This document shows, in pieces, positions 1 to 10,159 of a stretch of DNA of 64,000 bases (positions are counted from its first letter, which is position 1; every line of letters begins with the position of its first letter). A program made the position numbers and the translations under genes. Source of the stretch: Paludisphaera mucosa. Lineage in GTDB: Bacteria > Planctomycetota > Planctomycetia > Isosphaerales > Isosphaeraceae. The notes below the pieces were generated by a model. That model was not told where the DNA came from and ran no database searches. It saw only the letters and a program-made list of their open reading frames with translations. Location: the NCBI RefSeq assembly GCF_029589435.1, contig NZ_JARRAG010000002.1, positions 372,001 through 436,000 of the forward strand, read 5' to 3'.

Positions 1-691
1 CGCCCAGGGTGACGCCCTGGTAGATCTTCACGCGGTCGCCGATCTCGGTCGTCTGGCCGACGACGACGCCGGTGCCGTGGTCGATGAAGAACTCGCGGCC
101 GATCCGGGCCCCGGGGTGGATGTCGATCCCGGTCTTGCCGTGGGCGTACTCGGTCATCATGCGGGGGATGAGCGGCACGCCCAGGTTGTACAGCTCGTGG
201 GCCAGGCGGTAGACGGTGACGGCCGAGAGGCCCGGATAGCAGAAGACGATCTCGTCCTGGGACGACGCCGCCGGGTCCCCCTCGTAGGCCGCCTTGACGT
301 CGCCCGCGACCTGGTCGCGCAGGTCGGGGATCTTCTCCAGGAACTGGAGCGCGAAGACCTCGGCCTTGGCCTCGGAGTCGACCAGGGGCTCGCGAGCCCG
401 GCAGTCGTGCTGGAAGGCGCGGGTGAGCTGCTGGCAGAGCCGGTCGTACAGGCTCTCGACGAGGTCGCCGACGTGGTAGGCGACGTTCCCCATGTGCAGG
501 TTCTGGCGGCGGCCGTAGCCGGGGAAGAGGATCTCGCGGAGGTCGCCCAGGATCTCGACCACCTCGCGGTAGCTCGGCAGCGACGAGTGGCCCAGGTGGT
601 TGATCGAGTCGCAGCCCTGGTAGGTCGCCACGATCCGGCCCGTGAGGTCGGGGAGCGTCTCCCGCAGTTTCCCGTTCGCGTCCGTCGCCAT
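1..691 (-). CDS. cysE: Serine O-acetyltransferase (C-terminus beyond window edge)
   Basis: The protein would make O-acetyl-L-serine from serine and acetyl-CoA, the committed step of cysteine synthesis in the cytoplasm. About 230 residues are visible. A helical N-terminal part (roughly residues 1-165) leads into the left-handed beta-helix of the hexapeptide-repeat transferases, with the segments [11 protein letters not shown] and [11 protein letters not shown]. The His of DHGTG matches the catalytic His of the family. The frame is open to the window edge, so the end of the beta-helix and the C-terminal tail are missing. The ATG at 691 is the first start in frame that gives a normal N-terminus (MATDANGK). 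The gene is divergent from the AAA+ gene at 919. CysE and EpsC subtypes cannot be separated from this fragment. Confidence 0.88.
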   Translation of the reverse strand, partial: MATDANGKLRETLPDLTGRIVATYQGCDSINHLGHSSLPSYREVVEILGDLREILFPGYGRRQNLHMGNVAYHVGDLVESLYDRLCQQLTRAFQHDCRAREPLVDSEAKAEVFALQFLEKIPDLRDQVAGDVKAAYEGDPAASSQDEIVFCYPGLSAVTVYRLAHELYNLGVPLIPRMMTEYAHGKTGIDIHPGARIGREFFIDHGTGVVVGQTTEIGDRVKIYQGVTLG

Positions 692-815
692 GTCCCGCAC
701 CTCGAGCCGACGCCCCGCCACCGCAGACCCGCACGACCCCAGCATCTTACGGCAAGCCGCCCGGCCGAATCAACGCGGGCTCGCACCTGCAAACATGGGC
801 CCATCAAGGCGTTCG

Positions 816-844
816 TTGACTTGATCGCCGCTCCGCCCTAGCAT
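816..844 (+). promoter_or_regulatory. Sigma-70-like promoter for the AAA+/vWA pair
   Basis: TTGACT (816-821) and TAGCAT (839-844) are separated by exactly 17 bases, close to the TTGACA/TATAAT consensus. This would place transcription start near 851, about 70 bases before the AAA+ ATPase start at 919. No experimental support; called by eye. Confidence 0.5.
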
Positions 845-918
845 GACTCGGGACCCTCTCGCTCCCTCCCCTTCGTGATTCGACATCCCGGCGTGAAACT
901 CTGAGAGGCAGGCGATTG

Positions 919-2364
<1,446 letters not shown>

Positions 2365-2383
2365 CGCGAGGCCGACGACCAAC

Positions 2384-2577
2384 CTCCTTCTCCCGCCGGG
2401 AGAAGGTGCCGCGCAGCGGCGGATGAGGGTCGTCGGAATTCGAGAGACGCTTCGGATCGAGCGGGCGACCCCGAAATCCAACGACCCTCATCCGGCCTGA
2501 AAATCCCTCGGCATACTCGCGTGTCTTCCCCCTCATCCGGCCCTTCGGGCCACCTTCCCCCGCGAGGGGGGAAGGCC
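2384..2577. repeat. REP-like palindromic repeat cluster
   Basis: Three related units lie between the AAA+ and vWA genes. Unit one (2384-2436) holds the hairpin CTTCTCCCGCCGGGAGAAG followed by GGATGAGGGTCGTCGG. Unit two (2480-2498) is an inverted partial copy, ACGACCCTCATCCGGCC. Unit three (2529-2577) is CCCTCATCCGGCCC with a TTCCCCC/GGGGGGAA hairpin. The same sequence blocks recur at 8952-9100 and 48795-48966. They are non-coding, and their hairpins could weaken read-through between the two genes. Confidence 0.7.
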
Positions 2578-2631
2578 GTTGAGAGCAAGCCGACGACCCC
2601 AGCGTCCCCTTCCCCGAGGCTCGACCCCCCC

Positions 2632-3774
2632 ATGGCGAACTACGAATACTCGAAGTGGGACGGCTCGCAGGAGTTCTCGCCGCAGTCGGCGGACAAGCTG
2701 TTCGAGCAGATCGCCGAGTACCTGATGCAGTACGGCGAGGACGTCCTGCGCAACCTCGACGACGTGGACGACGACGACCTGCCCGAGGTCGTCGAGATGA
2801 TCCAGAAGGACGGCCTGATCGAGCGCGACGAGGAGGGCCGCTGGACCGTCACGCCCAAGGGGATGCGGAAGATCCAGGACAAGTCGCTCCACGACCTGTT
2901 CCTGACCTTCAACCGCGACGCCCTGGGCCGCCACGAGACCCAGCAGAAGGGCGAGGGGACGGTCTCGCTGGAAGACACCCGCCCCTACGTCTTCGGCGAC
3001 CCGCTCACCAACATCGACATGCACGAGACCCTCAAGAACGCCTACACCCGCCAGGGGGGCGGCGTGCCGATCCGGCTCACCTCGGACGACTACGTCGTCC
3101 ACGAGACCGAGTACCAGTCGCGCTGCGCGACCGTGGTGCTGATCGACATGAGCGGCTCGATGGGGCGATACGGCAAGTACTACACCACCAAGAAGGTCGC
3201 CATCGCGCTGCAGGGGATGGTGCGGTCCCAGTACCCGCAGGACTCGATCCAGATGATCGGGTTCTACACGTTCGCCAACAAGATGAACGAGCGCGAGCTG
3301 CTGAACTCGGCCCCCAAGCCGGTGAGCATGTACGACAGCCGCATCCACCTGCGGTTCGACATGGACCAGCCCAAGGGCCGCGTCCCCCAGCACTTCACGA
3401 ACATCCAGGCGGGGCTCCGGCTGGCGCGCAGCCACCTGCTCCGCCAGGGTGCGGGGAACAAGCAGATCATCGTCATCACCGACGGCGAGCCCACGGCCCA
3501 CATCGAGGGCCGCGAGGTCGTGTTGATCTACCCGCCGGCCGAGAAGACCGCGGCCCACACGCTGGCCGAGGTCCGCCGCTGCGCCGCGGCCGGCATCCGC
3601 GTCTCCAGCTACGCCCTGATCGAGGACTACTTCTACCTGGGCCTGGTCAACTTCGTGCAGGAGATGGCCCGCGTCTCCAACGGCGTCGCGGCCTACTGCT
3701 CGACCGAGGACCTCGGCAAGTTCGTCTTCGAGAGCTTCCTCGGCGGCCGCCACACCCGGCGCTACCACGCCTGA
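2632..3774 (+). CDS. von Willebrand factor A domain protein, partner of the AAA+ ATPase
   Basis: A 380-residue soluble protein. The N-terminal half is acidic, with a short winged-helix-like stretch (about residues 45-85, RDEEGRWTVTPKGMRKI). The second half is a vWA domain with a complete MIDAS motif DMSGSM (Asp172, Ser174, Ser176) and the later ITDGEP segment. AAA+/vWA pairs are a known arrangement in which the vWA subunit binds a client through a metal ion and the ATPase remodels it; the client here is unknown. Start: ATG 2632, which gives MANYEYSKW. An open extension upstream to 2521 runs through the repeat unit and is not believed. The gene is convergent with the radical-SAM-like gene, 15 bp away. 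Confidence 0.85.
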   Translation: MANYEYSKWDGSQEFSPQSADKLFEQIAEYLMQYGEDVLRNLDDVDDDDLPEVVEMIQKDGLIERDEEGRWTVTPKGMRKIQDKSLHDLFLTFNRDALGRHETQQKGEGTVSLEDTRPYVFGDPLTNIDMHETLKNAYTRQGGGVPIRLTSDDYVVHETEYQSRCATVVLIDMSGSMGRYGKYYTTKKVAIALQGMVRSQYPQDSIQMIGFYTFANKMNERELLNSAPKPVSMYDSRIHLRFDMDQPKGRVPQHFTNIQAGLRLARSHLLRQGAGNKQIIVITDGEPTAHIEGREVVLIYPPAEKTAAHTLAEVRRCAAAGIRVSSYALIEDYFYLGLVNFVQEMARVSNGVAAYCSTEDLGKFVFESFLGGRHTRRYHA

Positions 3775-3789
3775 CCCGAAGTCGGTCGG

Positions 3790-5091
3790 TCAGGCGAGCT
3801 GCTTGACCATGCTGTAGGGCACGACCTTCACCCCGCGCTCGCGGAGGCTCGACAGGCCCTGGCGGAGCAACTCGAGCTGCTCGCGCCATTCGGCCTCGTC
3901 GAGCGGCTCGAAGGTTCGGGACGCGGACGGGCCGGCCAGCTCGCGCTCGTCCATCAGGAAGACGAGGTCGCCGCGGGTCAGCAGCAGCGACTCGATCAGG
4001 CGGGTGGTCCGCGAGACGTGCTCGGCGCGGCGGCCGCGGCCGCCCGCGCCCACCAGGGTCATGACGCTCAGCTCGATGCCGGCGGCCTTGGCGTCGGCCG
4101 CGAACGCCTGCAGGTCGGCGTCGCTCCAGTCCTTGCCGTAGAGCCGCCGCAGCTCGGGCGCGCCCGACTCGACGCCGAGCGCGATCCGCGTCAGGCGGCG
4201 GTCGTAGGCGGCCCGCAGCGTCGCGGCGTCGACGACCGGCTTCTGGAAGTCGTCGAGGAAGGCGTGGACGTCGTCGAAGGCGGGGGCCTCGGCCTCGCCG
4301 TCGCGCTCGGGCTTGAGGACGCGGGCGACGACGTCGAGGTACGCCAGGACGTCCGGGCCCGGGAGGCGGAGGACGTCGGGGCCGGCCAGGAAGACGCTCC
4401 GGGTCTGGAGCAGGCGGCGGCCGAGCAGCCCGGCGACGTCGCGGACGTGCCCCTCGAACTCCTCGGGCGCGCGGACGGCGTGGTCGCGGACCGCCCCGGC
4501 GGCGAAGCTGCGGCCGTCGCGGTCGCCCAGGGTCGCCTGCACCACCACCGCATTCGGGCAGTCGGGCGGGAGCGGCGGGAGCGGGCCGTAGGCCCGGCGG
4601 CAGCGGGCCTCGAACGCGTCCCAGGCGTCGGCGTCCCAGGCGGCGATGCGGCCGAGGAATTCGCGAAGCTCGACGTCGCCGATCGGCCGCGCCTTGTCGT
4701 CGGGCGGGTCGAGGCGGCGTCCGCGCTCCATGCCCAGGTCGGCGAGCAGGTCGGCGGCGACGCCCCGGATCTGCTCGTCGAGGCGGCGGGCCTCGGCCCC
4801 GTCGAGCGTCCGGCGATGGATGACCAGGCCCCCGCCCTCGCGAAGCCGCTCGACCTCGTGGACGGCGCCGTCGAGTCGCTTGATGTAGTGGCGTCCGCGG
4901 AGGTAGGCGCGCTGCCAGCGGCCTTCGAGGTCGAAGTGATAGATGGGCTCGTCGCCGAAGTAGAGCGAGAACGCCCCCTGCTTGAAGCCGGCGAAGACCA
5001 GGTCGCGGCCATCCCACTGGAGCCCCTCGCGACGGGTGTACAGGGCCCCCTTTTCCAGGAGGCAGGCCGCCTCGTTCGGCTGCGCGGTCAT
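3790..5091 (-). CDS. Radical-SAM-fold protein lacking the cluster cysteines
   Basis: A 433-residue cytoplasmic protein. The C-terminal half looks like the radical SAM family that reads GLESG, then LxAAGI, then a glycine-rich VLVGVGG strand: here GVESGAPELRRLYGK, AAKAAGIELSVMTLVGAGG and TRGDLVFL are all recognisable. Where working relatives carry a CxxxCxxC cluster motif after an LQAT strand, this protein has VVVQATLGDRDGRSFAAG, with no cysteine. The only cysteines are isolated (ACLLEK, CRRAYG, PDCPN). It therefore probably cannot bind the 4Fe-4S cluster and may act as a binding or scaffold protein. Start: ATG 5089-5091 (MTAQPNEA); the frame continues upstream without conserved features. Function unknown. 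Confidence 0.65.
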   Translation of the reverse strand: MTAQPNEAACLLEKGALYTRREGLQWDGRDLVFAGFKQGAFSLYFGDEPIYHFDLEGRWQRAYLRGRHYIKRLDGAVHEVERLREGGGLVIHRRTLDGAEARRLDEQIRGVAADLLADLGMERGRRLDPPDDKARPIGDVELREFLGRIAAWDADAWDAFEARCRRAYGPLPPLPPDCPNAVVVQATLGDRDGRSFAAGAVRDHAVRAPEEFEGHVRDVAGLLGRRLLQTRSVFLAGPDVLRLPGPDVLAYLDVVARVLKPERDGEAEAPAFDDVHAFLDDFQKPVVDAATLRAAYDRRLTRIALGVESGAPELRRLYGKDWSDADLQAFAADAKAAGIELSVMTLVGAGGRGRRAEHVSRTTRLIESLLLTRGDLVFLMDERELAGPSASRTFEPLDEAEWREQLELLRQGLSSLRERGVKVVPYSMVKQLA

Positions 5092-5208
5092 CGTGCGTCG
5101 TCCCTCTCGCGTCCTCGGGCGTCGAACGGCCCCGCGGCGACCGGGGCGTCGAAACTCGACCCCCGGCCCCTTCGGGCGAAGCGCTCTCGCCGGAATCCGA
5201 AACCCGAT

Positions 5209-5214
5209 TATACT
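5209..5214 (+). promoter_or_regulatory. Possible -10 element for the GT39 gene
   Basis: TATACT stands out in an otherwise GC-rich spacer, 97 bases before the glycosyltransferase start. No good -35 hexamer is found 16-18 bases upstream (CTCGCC). Confidence 0.3.
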
Positions 5215-5310
5215 ACGCGCGGCAAGGAATGGGGCGTCGGCCGACTCGCGCCGGGAAGTTCGCACGAGACGACCGCCCCCGACTCCTCGCCCGCATGGAG
5301 GATGACGCTC

Positions 5311-7041
5311 ATGGGGCCGGACGCCCCCACTCTCGCCGTCGACGAATCCTCGGATCCGACCCCGAAACGCCGGCCGCTCCCCACCTGGGTCGAGTCGCTC
5401 GCGCTGACGGCCGTCTGCCTGGCCCTCTTCCTCGCGGGGAACGCGCGGACCGGCCTGTGGGACCGCGACGAACCCCGCAACGCGGTCGCCGTCCGCGAGA
5501 TGCGGGCCCGCGGCGACTGGCTCTTCCCGACGTTCAACGGCGAGCCCCGCTACCACAAGCCGATCCTCAGCTACTGGCTGATGGGGGCCGCCACGGCGGT
5601 CGCGGGCGAGGGCCCCGCCGGCATGCGGCTGCACTCGGCGCTGGCGGGGACGGGGACGTGCCTGCTGGTCTGGCTGCTGGGCCGTCGGATGTTCGGCGCG
5701 CGGGCCGGCTTCCTGGCGGCGCTAATGCTGGCCGTCTCGCCGATCATGGTCGCCGAGTCCAAGATGGCGACGACCGACGCGACCCTCACGCTCTGGCTGA
5801 CCGGCTGCCAGCTCTGCCTCTGGGAGCTGGCCCGGCGTCCTTCCCGGCGGATCGCCGCGACGTTCTGGATCCTGCTCGCGCTGGCGATGCTGACCAAGGG
5901 CCCGGTCGGCCCGGCGCTGCTGGCGGCGACGGCCGTCCTGGCCTGGTGGTGGGGCTGCCCCGTCGCCCTGGTCTGGCGGCGGCTGGAGTGGCGTCGCGGG
6001 CTGCTCGCCTTCACGCTCCTGAGCGCCCCGTGGTACGTGCTCATGCTCGCGGCCACCCGCGGCGAGTTCGTGGAGGTGGCCGTCAAGCAGCAGTTCGTCC
6101 AGCGGATCTCGACGGGGATGGAGGAGCACGGCTCGATCCCGGGGTACTACGCCCTGATGTCGACGGCCCTCTTCTTCCCGTGGTCGTGCCTGGCGCCGAT
6201 GGCGCTGCTCGCGGCCTGGCGGCGGCGGAAGGTCGACGCGAACCTGGCCTACCTGATGGCCTGGGTCGTGGGGCCGATGATCCTGCTCGAATGCGTCCGG
6301 ACGAAGCTGATCCACTACTACCTGCCCGCCTATCCCGCGTGCGCCCTGCTGGCCGCGTGGGTGATCAAGTCGGTCGATCGCCAGGAGGTGACGCTCCGGC
6401 GCTGGCCGCTGGGCAAGCTGGCGCAGGGGATGATCGCCGGCATCGGCGTGGCGGCCGGCGTGGGCATGGCGGCCTCGTCCGTGACCGCCCCGGCGGGCGT
6501 GGGCCTGCCGCTGGTCGCCTGCGGCCTGGTCCTCGGCCTGGGGACCGCCGCCGGGCTGCTGCAACTCCACCGCGGCCGGGCCTGGCGAGGCGCGTACGGG
6601 CTGGCCGCCGCCGCCGGCCTGATGATGCTCCTCGTCGGCGGCTGGCTTCTCCCCAGCGCCGAGCCCCTGCGGGTCTCACGCGTCGTCGGCGAGCGGATGG
6701 CCGCGCTCAGGGCGAAGACCGGTCTCGACCCCCTGCTCATGAACTACCAGGAGCCGGGCGTGGTCTACGCCTACGGCTCGCCGATCGCCCTGACCCGCGA
6801 TCCGGCCGCCCTCCGCGAGCGGCTGGACCGCCAGGGGGCCATGATCACCGCCGTCACGCCCGAGGAGCGGCCGATCTTCGCCGAGAAGTTCGGCGTGACC
6901 TTCACGACCATCGAGGACGTCGTCGGCTTCAACCCGGCGAAGGGGACGAGCCCCACGCTGCACCTCGTCGTCGTCCGGAAGGCCGGCTCGCCGCCCTCAA
7001 CGGCGCTCGGGACGGCCGGCGAGCAGGCGCTCGTAAAGTGA
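5311..7041 (+). CDS. GT39/ArnT-like membrane glycosyltransferase
   Basis: A 576-residue polytopic membrane protein of the dolichyl/undecaprenyl-phosphate-sugar transferase type. These enzymes move a sugar from a lipid carrier to an acceptor on the outer face of the membrane. The first transmembrane segment (about residues 25-42) is followed by GLWDRDEPRNAV, the acidic loop typical of GT39/GT83 catalytic sites, then RYHKPILSYWL. About ten hydrophobic segments follow, with a soluble C-terminal domain of roughly 110 residues. Two in-frame ATGs exist at 5302 and 5311. GGAGG at 5297-5301 touches the first but sits nine bases before the second, so 5311 is chosen. The 3' end overlaps the convergent GT4 gene by 45 bp. 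Acceptor and donor are unknown. Confidence 0.85.
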   Translation: MGPDAPTLAVDESSDPTPKRRPLPTWVESLALTAVCLALFLAGNARTGLWDRDEPRNAVAVREMRARGDWLFPTFNGEPRYHKPILSYWLMGAATAVAGEGPAGMRLHSALAGTGTCLLVWLLGRRMFGARAGFLAALMLAVSPIMVAESKMATTDATLTLWLTGCQLCLWELARRPSRRIAATFWILLALAMLTKGPVGPALLAATAVLAWWWGCPVALVWRRLEWRRGLLAFTLLSAPWYVLMLAATRGEFVEVAVKQQFVQRISTGMEEHGSIPGYYALMSTALFFPWSCLAPMALLAAWRRRKVDANLAYLMAWVVGPMILLECVRTKLIHYYLPAYPACALLAAWVIKSVDRQEVTLRRWPLGKLAQGMIAGIGVAAGVGMAASSVTAPAGVGLPLVACGLVLGLGTAAGLLQLHRGRAWRGAYGLAAAAGLMMLLVGGWLLPSAEPLRVSRVVGERMAALRAKTGLDPLLMNYQEPGVVYAYGSPIALTRDPAALRERLDRQGAMITAVTPEERPIFAEKFGVTFTTIEDVVGFNPAKGTSPTLHLVVVRKAGSPPSTALGTAGEQALVK

Positions 7042-8166
7042 GCGAAGCTGGGCCGTCATCGTCTCGTGCCGGAACTGGTCGGCGAACCGCCGCCGGCCCT
7101 CCGCACCGAGCCGCTCGCGGAGCGCCGGGTCGGCCGCGAGCCGGAGCACCGCGTCGGCCAGGCCGTCCAGATCGCGGGGCCTGAGCAGCACGCCGGTCTC
7201 GGGCGTGACGACCTCGCGCGCGCCGTCGACGTCGTAGCTGACGGCGGGCCGGCCGACGAGCAGCGACTGCGGCAGCACCCGCGCCAGGCCCTCGCGGAGG
7301 CTCGGGTGGATCACGGCGTCGACGCCCGCGAGCAGCTCGGGGATCCGATCGGGCGCGACCAGGCCGGTGAGGATGAAGGCGTCGCGGATCCCCTTCGCCT
7401 CCAGCTCGGCGACGAGCCGGTCGCGGAGGATTCCGTCGCCGATCCAGACGAACCGGACGTTCGGGTCGGCGCGGAGGATCGCCGGGGCGACCGCGATGAT
7501 GTCGTCGTGCCCCTTCAGCTCGAACAGGCGGGCGACCGTCGCGAAGGCGACGTGCTCCGGGGCCAGCCCCAGCTCGCGGCGGACGTCCTCGCGAGAGCGG
7601 CGCGGGTGCAGGAAGGCGTCGGCGTCCATGCCGCTGTAAACCGTCGAGAACTGCTCGGGCCGGCCCACGCCCGCCGCGAGCGCCTGCTGCGTCATGGCGT
7701 CGCAGACGCTGACGATCGCGTGGCAGCGCCTCGCCGCCCAACGCTCCAGGGCGATGTAGAGCGCGTTGCGCCGGGTCGACTCGAAGGGCCCGAACGGCAG
7801 GCCGTGGATCGTGTGCACGACGGCCGGGACGCCCTCCTTCCACGCCGCGGCGCGGCCGACGATCCCGGCCTTCGAGCTGTGGGTGTGGACGACGTCCGGC
7901 CTCAGGCGACGGAACGACCGCCGCAGCTCGCGATACGCCTTCCAGTCGGTCGCGGGCCGCACGGCGCGGATCAGGTTGGGGGTCAGCTCGACCTTCAGCC
8001 CCTGCTCCTCCGCGCGGCGGAAGAGGTCGCCCTCGGGGCCCTCGGCTGGGCCGGTGATCAGGGTGACGTCGTCGCCGTAGCGGTGGTGCAGGCCCTCGAC
8101 GGTCAGCAGCGTGTTCTCCTGGGCGCCGCCGAGGATCAGGCGGGTGATGACGTGCACGATCTTCAT
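6997..8166 (-). CDS. GT4-family glycosyltransferase
   Basis: A 389-residue cytoplasmic GT-B enzyme. The N-terminal domain begins MKIVHVITRLILGGAQ with the expected glycine-rich turn, and HTHSSKAGIVGR follows near residue 95. The C-terminal nucleotide-sugar domain has FATVARLFELKGHDD and HPSLREGLARVLPQSL. The canonical E-x7-E motif reads E-x7-Q here, a conservative loss seen in some GT4 enzymes. It likely adds a sugar during envelope polysaccharide or glycolipid synthesis. Its ATG at 8166 overlaps the truA stop codon (ATGA), so it is probably translated together with truA. The last 45 bp are antisense to the end of the GT39 gene. Confidence 0.87.
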   Translation of the reverse strand: MKIVHVITRLILGGAQENTLLTVEGLHHRYGDDVTLITGPAEGPEGDLFRRAEEQGLKVELTPNLIRAVRPATDWKAYRELRRSFRRLRPDVVHTHSSKAGIVGRAAAWKEGVPAVVHTIHGLPFGPFESTRRNALYIALERWAARRCHAIVSVCDAMTQQALAAGVGRPEQFSTVYSGMDADAFLHPRRSREDVRRELGLAPEHVAFATVARLFELKGHDDIIAVAPAILRADPNVRFVWIGDGILRDRLVAELEAKGIRDAFILTGLVAPDRIPELLAGVDAVIHPSLREGLARVLPQSLLVGRPAVSYDVDGAREVVTPETGVLLRPRDLDGLADAVLRLAADPALRERLGAEGRRRFADQFRHETMTAQLRSLYERLLAGRPERR

Positions 8167-8927
8167 GGGCGCGCGGCCTTCTCGGGCGTTCGGTCGTAAT
8201 TGACGCGGAGCAGAAACAGCCCGCGCGCGGGGGCGGTCGGGCCGGCCTCGACGCGGGCCTCGGCGCGGAGGACCTCGCCGACCCAGCCCTCGGGACGCCG
8301 GCCGGTCCCGACGAGCGTGAGCGTGCCGGCGATCGTCCGGACCATGTTGTAGAGGAACCCGTCGGCCTCGACCTCGACCCGGACCAGGTCGCCTTCGCGG
8401 GTCGCCTCGACGTCGAAGATCGTCCGGACGGAGCTGAGGCGGTTGGGCCAGTCGGTCTCGAAGCTGCGGAAGTCGTGCCGGCCCAGCAGCGCGGCCGCCG
8501 CCCGGTTCATGGCGTCGACGTCGAGCCGGTGGAAGACGTGCCAGGCGTGCCGCAGCTCGAACGGGCTGGCGTACGGGGCGTTGTCGATCCGGTAGCGGTA
8601 GCGCTTCGACCGCGCGTCGAGCGTGGCGTGGAAGGCCTGGGGGACCTCGGCGGCGTCGAGCACGCGGACGTCGCGGGGGAGCATCGCGTTGAGCGCCTTC
8701 AGGTAGACCTCGGGGCCGTGGCGGGACGCGGAGAGGAAGTGGACGACCTGCCCCATCGCGTGCACGCCGGCGTCGGTCCGGCCGCTGGCGTTGGTGTTCG
8801 GCCGCGCGCCGGTCAGCCGCTCGATCGCCTCGTCCAGCACGGACTGCACGGTGCGCAGCTCGGGCTGGCGCTGCCAGCCGTGGAAGTCCGTGCCGTCGTA
8901 GGCGATCGTGAGCTTGATGTTGCGCAA
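8163..8927 (-). CDS. truA: tRNA pseudouridine(38-40) synthase TruA
   Basis: Converts uridines 38-40 in the anticodon stem-loop of tRNAs to pseudouridine. The 254-residue protein starts MRNIKLTIAYDGTDFHGWQRQ. It contains the catalytic NASGRTDAGVHAMGQV segment (nucleophile Asp52), RYRIDN near residue 115 and FLYNMVRTIAGTL near the C-terminus, all typical of TruA. Length matches the family. The start is a TTG at 8925-8927, because no ATG or GTG lies between the upstream repeats and the conserved first strand; the ribosome-binding site is weak. It overlaps the downstream GT4 start by 4 bp. Confidence 0.93.
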   Translation of the reverse strand: MRNIKLTIAYDGTDFHGWQRQPELRTVQSVLDEAIERLTGARPNTNASGRTDAGVHAMGQVVHFLSASRHGPEVYLKALNAMLPRDVRVLDAAEVPQAFHATLDARSKRYRYRIDNAPYASPFELRHAWHVFHRLDVDAMNRAAAALLGRHDFRSFETDWPNRLSSVRTIFDVEATREGDLVRVEVEADGFLYNMVRTIAGTLTLVGTGRRPEGWVGEVLRAEARVEAGPTAPARGLFLLRVNYDRTPEKAARP

Positions 8928-8951
8928 AGGTTTACCAGGAGGCGAGGCCCA

Positions 8952-9100
8952 GCCCCCCTCTCCCCCCGGGAGAAGGTGCCTCGAAGAGGCGGATGAGGGT
9001 CGTCGGAGTTCGGAGGGCGTGACGGAACACGGAGGCGTTCTCGAAGCGCCGCGACCCTCATCCGGCCCTCCGGGCCGCCTTCTCCCGGCGGGAGAAGGCG
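8952..9100. repeat. Inverted pair of REP-like units
   Basis: Two units face each other between truA and asd. The left unit (8952-9006) has CTCTCCCCCCGGGAGAAGG and then GGATGAGGGTCGTCGG. The right unit (9052-9100) has CGACCCTCATCCGGCC and then CCTTCTCCCGGCGGGAGAAGG. The 17-base block GGATGAGGGTCGTCGGA is identical at 8991-9007 and 2421-2437. The geometry resembles a REP doublet and could form a long hairpin in asd mRNA, upstream of truA. Confidence 0.75.
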
Positions 9101-9142
9101 ATGTCGGGGCGGACTTCGACGTCGAAGGCGCCCCCGCCCGCC

Positions 9143-10159
9143 TCACGCCCGGGCGGGTTCGAGCTTCAGCAGCTCCTCGGCGATCTGGACGGCGTTGGTG
9201 GCGGCCCCCTTGCGGAGGTTGTCGCTGACGCACCAGAACAGCAGGGCGTTGGGGTTCGTCAGGTCGTTGCGGATCCGGCCGACGAAGACGTCGTCGCGGC
9301 CCTCGGCCGACGCCGCCAGCGGGTACTGCTGCGCCCCGGGGTCGTCGACGACGGTCAGGCCGGGGGCCGTGTTCCAGAGGGCGATCGCCTCGGCGGCGGT
9401 GATCGGCCGCTCGGTCTCGACCAGGATCGACTCGCTGTGCGAGTAGGCCACGGGGACCCGGACGCACGTCGGGCAGACGTCGATGGACTCGTCGCCCATG
9501 ATCTTCCGGGTCTCCAGCACCATCTTCATCTCCTCCTTCGTGTAGCCGTTCGGGAGGAAGACGTCGATCTGGGGCAGGCAGTTGTTGAAGATCGGGTGGG
9601 CGAACTTGGCGGGCGCGGGCATGGCCTCGCCCCGGCCCCAGGCGCGGGTCTGGGCCTCGAACTCGTCGATCCCCTGCTGGCCGGCGCCCGAGGCCGACTG
9701 GTAGGTGCTGACGACCACGCGGCGGATCCGGAAGGCGTCGTGCAGGGGCTTGAGCGCGACGACCATCTGGATCGTCGAGCAGTTCGGGTTGGCGATGATC
9801 CCCTTGTTGCGGGCGACGTCCTGGGGGTTGACCTCGGGGACGACGAGCGGGACGTCGGGGTCCATCCGGAAGGCGCTCGAGTTGTCGACGACGACGGCGC
9901 CGGCCGCCGCGGCGATCGGGCTCCACTCGCGGGAGACGCCGGCGGGGGTGCTGGAGAGGACGATGTCGACGCCCCGAAACTCGTCCCGCGCGATCGGCCG
10001 GACCGTGTGCGTCTCGCCCCGGAACGTCACCGTCTTGCCCGCGCTCCGCTCGGAGGCCAGGAACCGGATCGAGGCGACGGGGAACGCCCGCTCCTCCAGG
10101 AGGCGGATCATCCTCTCGCCCACGGCGCCGCTGGCACCGACGACGGCTACGTTCTTCAC
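9143..10159 (-). CDS. asd: Aspartate-semialdehyde dehydrogenase
   Basis: Reduces aspartyl-4-phosphate to aspartate-4-semialdehyde with NADPH, the branch point for lysine/diaminopimelate, threonine and methionine synthesis. The 338-residue protein begins VKNVAVVGASGAVGERM, a Rossmann GxSGxxG turn. It carries SSTPAGVSREW, DNSSAFRMDPDVPLVVPEVN, the active-site NPNCSTIQ (Cys127) and YQSASGAGQQG. Length is normal for the family. The start is GTG 10157-10159, with GGAG about ten bases upstream; an open frame extends further upstream without conserved features. The gene is followed by REP-like repeats and then truA on the same strand. Confidence 0.95.
   Translation of the reverse strand: MKNVAVVGASGAVGERMIRLLEERAFPVASIRFLASERSAGKTVTFRGETHTVRPIARDEFRGVDIVLSSTPAGVSREWSPIAAAAGAVVVDNSSAFRMDPDVPLVVPEVNPQDVARNKGIIANPNCSTIQMVVALKPLHDAFRIRRVVVSTYQSASGAGQQGIDEFEAQTRAWGRGEAMPAPAKFAHPIFNNCLPQIDVFLPNGYTKEEMKMVLETRKIMGDESIDVCPTCVRVPVAYSHSESILVETERPITAAEAIALWNTAPGLTVVDDPGAQQYPLAASAEGRDDVFVGRIRNDLTNPNALLFWCVSDNLRKGAATNAVQIAEELLKLEPARA

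Noticed and set aside
2521-2631. 37-codon upstream extension of the first vWA gene
   Set aside because: Runs through the REP-like repeat and is not protein-like; ATG 2632 gives the conserved start.
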